15,208 nucleotides of DNA, taken from Candidatus Krumholzibacteriota bacterium. GTDB lineage: Bacteria; Krumholzibacteriota; Krumholzibacteriia; Krumholzibacteriales; Krumholzibacteriaceae. A program made the position numbers and the translations under genes. The notes under the pieces are model-generated. The model saw only the letters and a list, made by a program, of their open reading frames with translations, was not told the origin of the DNA and made no database searches. Positions 1 to 6,822 of this stretch are shown piece by piece. How positions within the stretch are numbered: the stretch's first letter is position 1; each line of letters opens with the position of its first letter. The stretch spans positions 1-15,208 of the forward strand of contig DAOVFR010000026.1 of the NCBI GenBank assembly GCA_030672805.1. Reading direction: 5' to 3'.

Positions 1-1090
1 CGAGTCCGCTGTGCGTTCTCGCCGAAACGCTCACCACGTCGACTCCGCCCAGCATCCGCGATGCCTCCTCCCCGGATATCTTCAGACCCAGGTCTTTCTT
101 GTTCAGCACGCAGACCGTCTTTTCTAGACCGAACCGGGACATTTCTTGCTCGAGACCTTCGGGCCAGCGTTCGGAACCGTCCACAACAAGAAGAACCATG
201 TCGGCCATTCGCGCCGCTTTCCTTCCTATCGATATTCCCTTCGCCTCTATCTCGCACCCCGTCTCCGCGATGCCTGCCGTATCTTCCAGGTAATACGTGA
301 AGCCCCCGATATGGATCCGCTCCCTGATGAGATCCCTCGTCGTGCCCGGCACCGGTGAAACGATCGCCCTTTCCTCTCCTAGGAGAGTGTTGTAGAGGCT
401 GCTCTTGCCCGCGTTTCTCGGCCCGATTATCGTTACCCTTATCCCTCTTCGCAAAGCCTCCCCGGTTTTTACGGACCCCGACAGCAGGTATATCTTTTTC
501 CTCGCTCTTGCGGCTCGCTCTTTCAGCTCCACGACTGAACACGTTCCCATGTCCTCGTCTGTAAAATCTATCGAGACCTCGACCGGCACGAGCAATTCTA
601 GAAGTTCTTCCTCTATCTCCGACACCTTCTTCGACAGCCCGCCGCCCAGGTGCTCCAGGGCGACCCTCCGCTGGAGTTTCGTCTCTGCTGCAATCAGGTC
701 TGCAACCGCTTCCGCCTGTGCAAGGTCCATTTTCCCGTTCAGGAAAGCTCTCTTCGTGTACTCTCCCGGGCCGGCCTGACGTGCTCCCCTTGCAAGAACA
801 TCCTCGATAATATCGGAGACGACCTGCATTCCTCCGTGGCACGATATCTCCACAACGTCCTCGCCCGTGTAGCTCGCAGGCGCACGCATGATAACGGAAA
901 GAACGTGATCAAGCGTTTCTCCACCAACCGCGCACAGCGTTCTTTTCTGATATTCGTGGGAATTCATCGAGCGGGCTCCGGGGCTCATTCCGTCCAGGAT
1001 CCCGGTCGCCCCGGGGCCCGATATCCTTATAACGGCAATCCCCGATTCTCCAGGAGGAGTGCTCAGGGCAACGATCGTGTCCCTGTCCAT
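1..1090 (-). CDS. mnmE: tRNA modification GTPase MnmE (3' end cut by window edge)
   Basis: MnmE works with MnmG to install the (carboxymethyl)aminomethyl group at C5 of wobble uridine 34 in certain tRNAs, using formyl-THF and GTP-driven conformational change. I translated 363 residues; the family is usually about 450, so roughly the last 90, with the C-terminal CxGK motif, lie off the window. Seen: N-terminal folate domain starting MDRDTIVALSTPPGESG; then the G domain with P-loop GPRNAGKS (223-230), PGTTRD (248-253), DTAG (270-273), NKKD (330-333) and SA (356-357). Asn226 and Glu282, the potassium-coordinating and catalytic residues in E. coli numbering, are present. The usual GRPNxGKS is GPRNAGKS here. 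The ATG at 1090 matches the family N-terminus but has no clear ribosome-binding site; the frame stays open upstream. It is last in the rpmH-to-mnmE block, 89 bases after jag; mnmG often follows. Confidence 0.96.
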   Translation of the reverse strand, partial: MDRDTIVALSTPPGESGIAVIRISGPGATGILDGMSPGARSMNSHEYQKRTLCAVGGETLDHVLSVIMRAPASYTGEDVVEISCHGGMQVVSDIIEDVLARGARQAGPGEYTKRAFLNGKMDLAQAEAVADLIAAETKLQRRVALEHLGGGLSKKVSEIEEELLELLVPVEVSIDFTDEDMGTCSVVELKERAARARKKIYLLSGSVKTGEALRRGIRVTIIGPRNAGKSSLYNTLLGEERAIVSPVPGTTRDLIRERIHIGGFTYYLEDTAGIAETGCEIEAKGISIGRKAARMADMVLLVVDGSERWPEGLEQEMSRFGLEKTVCVLNKKDLGLKISGEEASRMLGGVDVVSVSARTHSGL

Positions 1091-1179
1091 GTTTCTGCAA
1101 CGCGGCTTGCCGCGCCCGCCCTTCGGGTCGTCGTGGTCACTTAAATCGCGGACCGGCTCCCGGGATGGCGAGCAGCCCT

Positions 1180-1890
1180 TTATCTATTATGGTTTCTCTT
1201 GTTGCCGTAGCTGTCCTTTCTCTTCGGGTCGCGCTCCGGCGATACGCAGACCTTCCTGTTTTCCCCGTCTCCTACAGTATACGTTATTATGCCCTCGAGG
1301 TTTGCGAGTGTTATATGTACTATTCTTCGCTCGGCTGAATTCATCGGCTCGAGCGCGACCTCGCTGTTCGTCCTCCGGGCCCTGTCAGCCGCCTTTAGCG
1401 CCTTCTGTTTCAGAATCTCCTGCCTGTTCTTCAGGTATCCGCCGATGTCCAGCGTCAGTCGCTGGTATCCGCGCATCTTTCTCGATACGATCCTTCCGAC
1501 GAGATGCTGTAGCGAATTGAGCGTATCACCCTTCCTGCCGATCAACAGCCCGTCGACACCCGCCGTCTCTACATTTATATATGTTGTTTCCTTCCATTCC
1601 TCGGTAAAGATCCTGTAGTTTACATTGAGGCATTCCATGATCAGGTGGATTACATCATCGACTATATCCTCGATCCCCTTGGAGCTTTTTTTCTTCGTTA
1701 CACGGATTTTCGCCTCGCGCGACCCGAATATATTGAACACTCCCTTTTGCCCCGGTTCTATTATCTCTATCTCTACTTCTTCTATACTTGCGCCAAGCTC
1801 CTTCAGGGCTTTCTTCAGTGCTTTTTCAACGGTTTTTCCCTTTACCTCGATCCTGCTTTTTCTTTCCTCGCCGCTGCCTTTATTTATCAT
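1180..1890 (-). CDS. jag: RNA-binding protein Jag/KhpB (Jag_N-KH-R3H)
   Basis: A 236-residue protein of the Jag/SpoIIIJ-associated (KhpB, EloR) family: a cytosolic RNA-binding protein that in Firmicutes pairs with KhpA and affects cell elongation; its role in diderms is less clear. Seen in order: Jag_N domain (about 11-65); a KH domain (about 77-150) with the nucleic-acid loop GLLIGRKGDTL (114-124, GxxG at 118-121); and an R3H domain (about 155-217) with Arg188 and His192 of the RxxxH motif. The C-terminal tail is basic and hydrophilic. The start is ATG at 1890 with AGGAG (1898-1902 on the other strand) seven bases upstream. It lies 29 bases after yidC, the standard arrangement, and is probably in the same transcript. 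Confidence 0.95.
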   Translation of the reverse strand: MINKGSGEERKSRIEVKGKTVEKALKKALKELGASIEEVEIEIIEPGQKGVFNIFGSREAKIRVTKKKSSKGIEDIVDDVIHLIMECLNVNYRIFTEEWKETTYINVETAGVDGLLIGRKGDTLNSLQHLVGRIVSRKMRGYQRLTLDIGGYLKNRQEILKQKALKAADRARRTNSEVALEPMNSAERRIVHITLANLEGIITYTVGDGENRKVCVSPERDPKRKDSYGNKRNHNR

Positions 1891-1919
1891 GGTTGTTCTC
1901 CTGCTTTTTAATGATATGC

Positions 1920-3770
1920 TCAGTTTTTTCTTCTGTTCTTTGTTCTTTCTCCTCCTGATGTTTTCTTGGCGTCGCCGCCGGTTCCTTCCGGCACCGAGCC
2001 TGTGACCTCTGCCTCTCCCTCCTTGTGTATGTAATACTGCTGGATTATCGATAGAATGTTATTAACCAACCAGTACAGCACCAGTCCCGAAGGCATGTTG
2101 TAAAAGATAACCGTGAAGACGACCGGCATCATTGTCGACATCATCTTTGTTTGTGCTGCTGGCGCGGCTTCGCCGCCCGGCGAACCTCCAAGCTTCGACT
2201 GAACGACCATCGCTGCGCCCATGAATATCGGCAGCAGGTGAAACTCGTTGCCGACCAGCGGCAGCTTTGCGCCGAAGCTGAACAGCACGTCCGGCGATGA
2301 AAGATCGTTGATCCACAGGAAGAACGGGGCGCCGCGCAGTTCGATCGTGTTTCTCAGAACATTGAACAGTGCTATGAATACCGGCATCTGAAAAATAAGC
2401 GGCAGGCATCCGCCGAGCGGATTGACCCCCCCTTCCTTGTACAGCTTCATCATCTCCTGGTTTATCTTTTCTTTGTTATCCTTGTACTTCTCCTGGAGCT
2501 CCTTGATCTTTGGCTGGAGCCTCTGCATGTCCTTCATCGACTTGAAGCTCTTGTGTGTCAGCCGGTAGAAGATGACCTTTGTAAGGACGGAAAGAATAAT
2601 GATGATAAAGCCGTAGTTTGGGATGAAGCTCTTAAGATAGATCATCAGCCTCAGGACCAGAACGCTGAAGAAACGCATCCACCCCAGATCGATCGTCTTT
2701 TCGAGGCCTACCCCGTAGCCCTTGAGCTTGTTAATGTCGAGGGGGCCGAAGTAGCACGTGAATGAATCGGTGACCTGGCGAGGGTCACCCCTGAACTCAT
2801 ATCCCAGGGAGTAGCCGATGAAGTTGTCACTCTTTTTTCCGAGCATCCGGATAATCCCGGCGCGCTGTTCCCGGGCGATGACCGCGCTGAGGAAGTACTT
2901 CGTCCTCGCGCCTGCCCACCTGACCATCCCCTCTTGGATTATCTCCGTCTCCTTACCGAACTTCCCGAGCCCTTTCTTGTTAAAATCCTCTCCCACCCAT
3001 CCAAACGATGCGAACTGCTGCCAGTCCCGTTTCTTGTCCTTCTCGGTAGTCGCGAGTCCGCATTCCCACGATACGGCGTATACTTCAGAATTTCTAAGCG
3101 ATCCTTCCCTCGTGATCTTGATTTCCAGGTCTACCTCGTATCCGTCCCTGTGAAACGTGAAATTCTTCTCGATATAGCCTCCCGTTTCGTACTCCCTCCT
3201 GAACGATATCTCAACCTCGTGCCTTGCATCGCCCAGACGTATCTCGGCGTCTTCCCCGAGGGGAGCGCCGTCTACGTACGTATCGAAGGGGGTTTCGGTG
3301 AGACTGTTCCAACCCTTTCCCGTCCCGATCAGCAGAGCAATTCCGCCCTTCTCACCTTCCGGAACGAGATTGACCATGTTCCCGTCATTCACCCTGAAGT
3401 CGACCAGTTTTACGGTCCGCAGCTCTCCGCCGTGACTGCTCATCTCGATAATCATACGATCGGTGATAACTGCAATTTTTTTCTCTGCCGTCATTCCGGA
3501 AAAAACCACGCTTGCAAATTCAGCGGTTTCTTCCGTGCCTCCGGATGTTTCCGCCGGCCCTGGCGTTTCCCGGAAAATCTCTTCATGCTGTTCCCTGGCT
3601 TCTTCGGCCGTGCCACGCAGTGCGGCAAGAGAATCTTCGCGCGCCTTTTCCGCAATAATCGACAGGCGCTTTCCCGCCATCTCCTCGTTCTTGGGTTTTA
3701 CATATAAATAGTGCCAACCGATCAGTATGATAAAGGTCAGCACAACCGCATACAGAGACCGCCTGTCCAT
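1920..3770 (-). CDS. yidC: membrane protein insertase YidC (with P1 domain)
   Basis: YidC/Oxa1 inserts and folds inner-membrane proteins, alone or with SecYEG. I chose ATG 3770 (616 aa, MDRRSLYAVV...), the family N-terminus, behind AAGGAG; an upstream in-frame ATG at 3800 would add ten atypical residues. Seen: TM1 (about 5-24); a large periplasmic P1 domain (about 30-360), the diderm form; TM2 (about 382-403); a charged cytoplasmic hairpin (404-450, containing LQPKIKELQEKYK); TM3 (about 455-473); TM4 (about 505-523); and a final membrane pair (about 547-577) with YWLVNNILSIIQQYY. A basic tail (602-616, ending KNRRKN) may touch the ribosome. By alignment by eye, the E. coli groove arginine 366 corresponds to Lys398; this is inference. 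It lies between yidD and jag and is probably cotranscribed with rpmH-rnpA. Confidence 0.97.
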   Translation of the reverse strand: MDRRSLYAVVLTFIILIGWHYLYVKPKNEEMAGKRLSIIAEKAREDSLAALRGTAEEAREQHEEIFRETPGPAETSGGTEETAEFASVVFSGMTAEKKIAVITDRMIIEMSSHGGELRTVKLVDFRVNDGNMVNLVPEGEKGGIALLIGTGKGWNSLTETPFDTYVDGAPLGEDAEIRLGDARHEVEISFRREYETGGYIEKNFTFHRDGYEVDLEIKITREGSLRNSEVYAVSWECGLATTEKDKKRDWQQFASFGWVGEDFNKKGLGKFGKETEIIQEGMVRWAGARTKYFLSAVIAREQRAGIIRMLGKKSDNFIGYSLGYEFRGDPRQVTDSFTCYFGPLDINKLKGYGVGLEKTIDLGWMRFFSVLVLRLMIYLKSFIPNYGFIIIILSVLTKVIFYRLTHKSFKSMKDMQRLQPKIKELQEKYKDNKEKINQEMMKLYKEGGVNPLGGCLPLIFQMPVFIALFNVLRNTIELRGAPFFLWINDLSSPDVLFSFGAKLPLVGNEFHLLPIFMGAAMVVQSKLGGSPGGEAAPAAQTKMMSTMMPVVFTVIFYNMPSGLVLYWLVNNILSIIQQYYIHKEGEAEVTGSVPEGTGGDAKKTSGGERTKNRRKN

Positions 3771-3810
3771 TCTCTCCTTCCCTTCAGGTATCGTGATCAA
3801 GTGCCGACTG

Positions 3811-4035
3811 TCATTTTACGGGGTCAAAGCCACCCGGCGAGACGGGATTGCATCTGAGGAGCCGCCACACTATCAGAAGAAGCCCCTTCACCGGGCCATG
3901 CTTCCTGAGTGCAGCTTCGGCATAAGCCGAGCAGGAAGGCGTGAACCTGCATGCGGGTGGATGATACGGGGAAATTGCATGTCTATATATCCATACGGCC
4001 GCAAGGCCAGCTTTTTCGACAATACTTGATATCAT
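3811..4035 (-). CDS. yidD: membrane protein insertion efficiency factor YidD
   Basis: YidD is a small membrane-associated protein that aids YidC-dependent insertion; its mechanism is not well understood. The 74-residue product shows the whole family signature: YRHAISPYHPPACRFTPSCS (18-36 region), HGPVKG (46-51), RLLRCNP (58-64) and the C-terminal GGFDPV. The three family cysteines are at 29, 35 and 62. I chose ATG 4035: it overlaps the rnpA stop as ATGA and has AGGA six bases upstream. An in-frame ATG at 4041 would add two residues but sits too close to that site. The overlap suggests translational coupling to rnpA, and yidC starts 40 bases downstream. Confidence 0.95.
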   Translation of the reverse strand: MISSIVEKAGLAAVWIYRHAISPYHPPACRFTPSCSAYAEAALRKHGPVKGLLLIVWRLLRCNPVSPGGFDPVK

Positions 4036-4388
4036 CCGCATCCTGATATTAGTCCAGCCCTTCCCAGCGAGCTTTCTACGTCTTCGATCAGTTCCTCGAG
4101 CTCTGTCTCTTCGGGGCGAAAAGATGCGATAAAAACAAGCCAGATATTTTTTTCAAGGATGCGATTTTTCAGCCTCTTGAATATCTCTCGCATCAGCCTC
4201 TTCGCCCTGTTCCTCTGGTGTGCTTTTCCAACAGTACGTTTACTTGCTACGAATCCGGGGAGTATCCCCCCGTTTCCCTGTTTAAGATAATAGACGATGA
4301 TTTTGCCGCCAGCCACTCTCGTTCCTTCCCGGTATACGAGCCTGAACTGGCTGTTTTTCTTCAACCTCTTGATGCCATTCTTCAGCAT
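4032..4388 (-). CDS. rnpA: ribonuclease P protein component
   Basis: The basic protein subunit of RNase P, which binds the catalytic RNA and the 5' leader of precursor tRNAs. Taking ATG 4388 the protein is 118 aa, a normal length. Seen: N-terminal RLKKNSQFRLVYREGTRV, strand GGKIIVYYL, and the signature GFVASKRTVGKAHQRNRAKR with the RNR motif at 59-61. A GTG at 4397 in the same frame would add three residues; neither start has a strong ribosome-binding site, and I prefer the ATG because the spacing to RLKK matches the family. The rpmH stop is in the same frame at 4401, so a start inside rpmH is excluded. rpmH is 12 bases upstream and yidD overlaps the 3' end by four bases. Confidence 0.96.
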   Translation of the reverse strand: MLKNGIKRLKKNSQFRLVYREGTRVAGGKIIVYYLKQGNGGILPGFVASKRTVGKAHQRNRAKRLMREIFKRLKNRILEKNIWLVFIASFRPEETELEELIEDVESSLGRAGLISGCG

Positions 4389-4400
4389 CGCTCTCACATT

Positions 4401-4535
4401 TTACACCGCGAGGCGTTTCCTTCCTTTCTGTCTCCTCCTTTTCAGTACAAGTCTCCCGTTCTTCGTACTCATTCTTTTCCTGAATCCGTGCGTTCTCTTT
4501 CTGCTTTTGTTGTGTGGCTGATATGTGCGCTTCAT
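4401..4535 (-). CDS. rpmH: 50S ribosomal protein L34
   Basis: L34 is a small, very basic protein of the large ribosomal subunit. I translated it directly from the complement: 44 residues starting MKRTYQPHNKSRKRTHGFR and ending KGRKRLAV, the universal L34 pattern, with stop TAA at 4401. The start ATG at 4535 has two tandem AGGAG-type sites; the first is at workable spacing (about six bases), the second abuts the ATG. It is the first gene of the leftward block and shares the intergenic region with divergent dnaA, the standard rpmH/dnaA arrangement. Position 8 is His where most species have Asn or Lys; this is unremarkable. Confidence 0.97.
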   Translation of the reverse strand: MKRTYQPHNKSRKRTHGFRKRMSTKNGRLVLKRRRQKGRKRLAV

Positions 4536-4602
4536 CTCCTGCTCCTACCCTATTATTGATGTCTCATGGTGTTTCAGATCGGTTCATATATATAAACATT
4601 CT

Positions 4603-4631
4603 ACGATATTACTGCCTCTTATGTTTGTCAA
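4603..4631 (-). promoter_or_regulatory. candidate sigma70-type promoter for the rpmH block
   Basis: On the complement, a perfect TTGACA (4631-4626) is followed after 17 bases by TATCGT (4608-4603), four of six matches to TATAAT. AT-rich sequence lies upstream of the -35. This would give a leader of about 60 bases before rpmH. It is a motif match by eye only. Confidence 0.45.
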
Positions 4632-4948
4632 GTTATTTATCCTTTAATTTCTTAACCCCTTGTTTTTCCCCGACTTTTAACATTCAACCATCCCTCTTTT
4701 TTCCGTCATCGTTACACCCTTCCGGTGCCTTGGTTTTTCCCCTTTGTCCAACATCTTTTCCCACAACATCTTATAAAATTGTTGCCCGTCCTTTGAAAAT
4801 TATCTTGATTAACCTTCATCGTTATGGTAGCTTTCCGTCCGCGGGATTAGGGGGGTTTCCCCTTCAGTGCTCCGGACGTTCAAGGTCACACATTTTTGCC
4901 GCCATTTCTCGAACGAGAATGTGCAAAACCGTTTAAAAGCACGTTAAA

Positions 4949-4977
4949 TGGACCGCCTTTCTTTTTGTAAGTATTAA
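4949..4977 (+). promoter_or_regulatory. dnaA: weak candidate dnaA promoter
   Basis: TGGACC (4949-4954, four of six matches to TTGACA) and TATTAA (4972-4977, four of six to TATAAT) are separated by 17 bases. Transcription would start near 4984, just before the DnaA-box pair at 4988, so bound DnaA could repress it. The match is weak and the regulation is inference. Confidence 0.3.
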
Positions 4978-4987
4978 AGTTATAGAG

Positions 4988-5007
4988 TTATCCACAAGTG
5001 TGGATAA
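4988..5007. promoter_or_regulatory. head-to-head pair of perfect DnaA boxes
   Basis: TTATCCACA (4988-4996, plus strand) and its exact reverse complement TGTGGATAA (4999-5007) are separated by AG, forming a 20-base inverted repeat. Both match the strict DnaA-box consensus TTATNCACA in full. The site is about 100 bases upstream of the chosen dnaA start. Likely roles are origin binding and dnaA autoregulation. Confidence 0.85.
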
Positions 5008-5107
5008 CCCGGGTTCCTTGGGATTGGTTTCTTTTCCGTTGGGGGAGTTTTTTCTCTTGAGCCGAAGCATATCGGACAAGGCGGGGAATCCTGGCCGTTT
5101 CCCCGGA

Positions 5108-6454
5108 ATGGAAAGCTTGCGTTTCCTCTGGGAAAAAGTGCTCGAGCGACTTTGCGGAACGGTAAATCCCCAGAGTTTCCACACATGGTTCAAGCCTACC
5201 CGTCTCGTTGGATACAGCGAGGGCAAGCTTACCGTGGAGGGTCCCAACCCTTTTTTCATCGATTGGCTTTCCGAACATCACCACAGCAAGATCGCTCGTG
5301 CCGCCTCCGAGGTTATCGGAAAAAGAGTTGTTGTTGAATTTACCTCCGCTCCCGTTCCGCCCCGGGCTCCTTCGCCCATATACAACGAACCGGCCCCCGC
5401 AGTCAGCGAAAGCCCCCGCTCGCTTCAGAGCGGGGTGCGTCTCAACGCTCGATATACGTTCGACGAGTTCGTCGTGGGCAGCGGGAACCGCCTCACCCAC
5501 GCGGCCGCCCTTGCCGTTTCGGAGAATCCCGCCCGTGCCTATAATCCTCTCTTTATCTACGGTGGCGTCGGTCTTGGAAAAACACACCTTCTCCAGGCAA
5601 TCGGGCATCACATTATCCGGGACGATCCCGGCGCGAGAATCGCGTATGTTTCAACAGAGAGTTTCATGAACGAGCTTATACATGCGATCAAAACCGGCAT
5701 AACTCTCGAGTTCAAGGAACGTTACAGGAAAGTTGACGTTCTCCTCGTCGACGATATCCAGTTCCTCGCCGGCAAGGAAAGCACCCAGGAGGAGTTTTTC
5801 TTCACTTTCAACGCCCTGCACAACGCAAATAAACAGATCGTCGTTACGAGCGACAGCCCTCCCAAGGAGATACCCAGGCTGCAGCAGCGCCTTACGTCGA
5901 GATTCGAATGGGGTCTTATCACTGATATCCAGCCCCCCGATCTCGAAACCCGCATTGCTATTCTTCAAAAGAAGGTTGAGAAGGAAAAGATCCAGATCTC
6001 TCACGACGTGATTCAGATCATCGCGGAAAGCGTGAAAAATAACATCCGTGAGCTTGAGGGTTCGCTTATCAAGCTACTTGCCTGTGCCAGCCTTACTCGC
6101 CGTGAGATAAACGAGGAAATGGCGCTTGGCGTGCTCCGTGACATAGTTAAAAGCACAACCAGGAAGAAGCCATCCGTTCAGGCCATTATTAAAACGGTAG
6201 CTCAAGATTTCGATGTCCCGCAAGACTCCCTGAGGGCAAGGACAAGAATCAGCAGGGTCGTCCTCGCCCGCCAGGTCTCGATCTACCTTTGCCGGCAGCT
6301 TACCGACCTTTCTCTTGTAAATATCGGTAAATTTTTCGGTGGCCGCGACCACAGCACGATCCTTCATTCGCTGAAAAAGATAGAGCGTCTTATATTGGAG
6401 GACCCCGCCATGCGGGAAAAGGTAGAGAGGGTGAAGAAGGGGCTGTATTCCTAG
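5108..6454 (+). CDS. dnaA: chromosomal replication initiator protein DnaA
   Basis: DnaA is the AAA+ ATPase that binds DnaA boxes, melts the origin and helps recruit the replicative helicase. Using ATG 5108 it is 448 aa. Seen: domain I starting MESLRFLWEKVLERL with Trp8 and FHTWFKPTRL; a proline-rich linker (about residues 80-110); AAA+ domain with Walker A GGVGLGKT (152-159) and Walker B LLVDD (212-216), and QQRLTSRFEWG; domain IV helix-turn-helix with signature GGRDHSTILHS from 411. The start is uncertain: ATG 5108 fits the family N-terminus but lacks a clear ribosome-binding site. An in-frame TTG at 5057 sits nine bases after GGGGGAG and would add 17 residues; ATG 5000 lies inside the DnaA-box pair and is unlikely. 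DnaA boxes flank the gene on both sides, consistent with autoregulation. Confidence 0.97.
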   Translation: MESLRFLWEKVLERLCGTVNPQSFHTWFKPTRLVGYSEGKLTVEGPNPFFIDWLSEHHHSKIARAASEVIGKRVVVEFTSAPVPPRAPSPIYNEPAPAVSESPRSLQSGVRLNARYTFDEFVVGSGNRLTHAAALAVSENPARAYNPLFIYGGVGLGKTHLLQAIGHHIIRDDPGARIAYVSTESFMNELIHAIKTGITLEFKERYRKVDVLLVDDIQFLAGKESTQEEFFFTFNALHNANKQIVVTSDSPPKEIPRLQQRLTSRFEWGLITDIQPPDLETRIAILQKKVEKEKIQISHDVIQIIAESVKNNIRELEGSLIKLLACASLTRREINEEMALGVLRDIVKSTTRKKPSVQAIIKTVAQDFDVPQDSLRARTRISRVVLARQVSIYLCRQLTDLSLVNIGKFFGGRDHSTILHSLKKIERLILEDPAMREKVERVKKGLYS

Positions 6455-6476
6455 TGTCGGCGCCTTGTGCCGCCGG

Positions 6477-6531
6477 TTATCCACACTGTCCACATACGCC
6501 CCGTGCAAATATTGTTAATCGTTGTGGATAT
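6477..6531. promoter_or_regulatory. downstream DnaA-box cluster
   Basis: A perfect TTATCCACA (6477-6485) is followed without a gap by CTGTCCACA (6486-6494, seven of nine matches) in the same orientation. TGTGGATAT (6523-6531) is a box on the opposite strand with one mismatch. The cluster begins 23 bases after the dnaA stop codon. The first and third boxes are convincing; the middle one is a weak match that gains support from its exact abutment. Confidence 0.75.
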
Positions 6532-6668
6532 ATGGTTCCATTGTCGCATGCTTCAACACATTTCAAGAAATTTTCTACAGTCAGGCACGGCCGGGTCACG
6601 TAACAAGGACGGGGTTAATTGTAATCTTTCAACAATTCCACAATTCCAAACTCTACTATGCATTCTCG

Positions 6669-6702
6669 AAATAATATAAAATAAGGAGATATTATATTAT
6701 AT
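6669..6702. repeat. AT-rich inverted repeat, candidate DNA unwinding element
   Basis: Arms ATAATATAA (6671-6679) and TTATATTAT (6692-6700) are perfect reverse complements of nine A/T bases around a 12-base centre containing AGGAGA. The 34-base block has only three G and no C. It lies about 140 bases beyond the DnaA-box cluster. Its composition and position suit a duplex unwinding element; function is inference. Confidence 0.5.
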
Positions 6703-6721
6703 GCGCTGCACATCAAATCAC

Positions 6722-6751
6722 TTGAATAATCCCCCCGGGTTGCATTATCAT
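6722..6751 (+). promoter_or_regulatory. dnaN: weak candidate dnaN promoter
   Basis: TTGAAT (6722-6727, four of six) and TATCAT (6746-6751, five of six) are separated by 18 bases, about 70 bases before the dnaN start. It is a by-eye match; dnaN may also be read through from dnaA. Confidence 0.3.
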
Positions 6752-6808
6752 TTCCTTCCCCCGTTGAATGACAAGATATTACGGGCGCTTTTTTGAACGG
6801 TTATATTG

Positions 6809-6815
6809 AAGGAGG
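6809..6815 (+). promoter_or_regulatory. dnaN: ribosome-binding site that fixes the dnaN GTG start
   Basis: AAGGAGG lies seven bases before GTG 6823, an ideal spacing. It rules out the in-frame TTG at 6793, which is upstream of the site and would add ten atypical residues. Confidence 0.85.
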
Positions 6816-6822
6816 TCGCCGA

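Larger units (their letters stand above)
4536..5107. other. rpmH-dnaA intergenic region; probable upstream part of oriC
   Basis: There is no convincing gene in these 572 bases. The plus strand is strongly pyrimidine-biased: I count 27 purines in 120 bases from 4641 to 4760. AT-rich patches occur near 4585-4650 and 4930-4990. The right end holds two perfect DnaA boxes (4988-5007). A weak box TTTCCCACA is at 4757-4765 (7 of 9). In-frame codons upstream of the chosen dnaA ATG are open from 5000, so a longer DnaA cannot be excluded. Genes on both sides point away, as expected at an origin. Confidence 0.7.
6455..6822. other. dnaA-dnaN intergenic region; probable core oriC
   Basis: These 368 bases hold no convincing gene. 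From left to right: a DnaA-box cluster (6477-6531), a weak box TTTTCTACA (6571-6579, 7 of 9), an AT-rich inverted repeat (6669-6702), a candidate dnaN promoter (6722-6751) and the dnaN ribosome-binding site (6809-6815). Boxes next to an AT-rich block between dnaA and dnaN is the usual arrangement of a bacterial origin. Confidence 0.75.

Noticed and set aside
3149..3164. parS-like site (TGTGAAACGTGAAATT) in yidC
   Set aside because: Only 11 of 16 positions match TGTTTCACGTGAAACA and just one half-site is good; a half-site in mnmE near 355-362 is weaker still.
2934..3707. 257-codon plus-strand open frame opposite yidC
   Set aside because: Antisense to the P1 domain of a clear YidC; no motif and no ribosome-binding site.
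4514..4936. 140-codon plus-strand open frame in the rpmH-dnaA gap
   Set aside because: Its product is low-complexity (Ser/Leu/Phe/Pro-rich) and follows from the pyrimidine bias; it overlaps rpmH antisense and has no ribosome-binding site or recognisable motif.
4988..5060. DnaA-trio unwinding repeat beside the upstream boxes
   Set aside because: Stepping the adjacent bases in triplets on both strands gave no run of TAG/GAG/TAA-type units.
4988..5611. 207-codon minus-strand open frame opposite dnaA
   Set aside because: It is antisense to the DnaA N-terminal and ATPase coding region, which is certain, and shows no family motif.
6645..6655. possible DnaA boxes such as AATTCCACA
   Set aside because: Only six of nine positions match the consensus.
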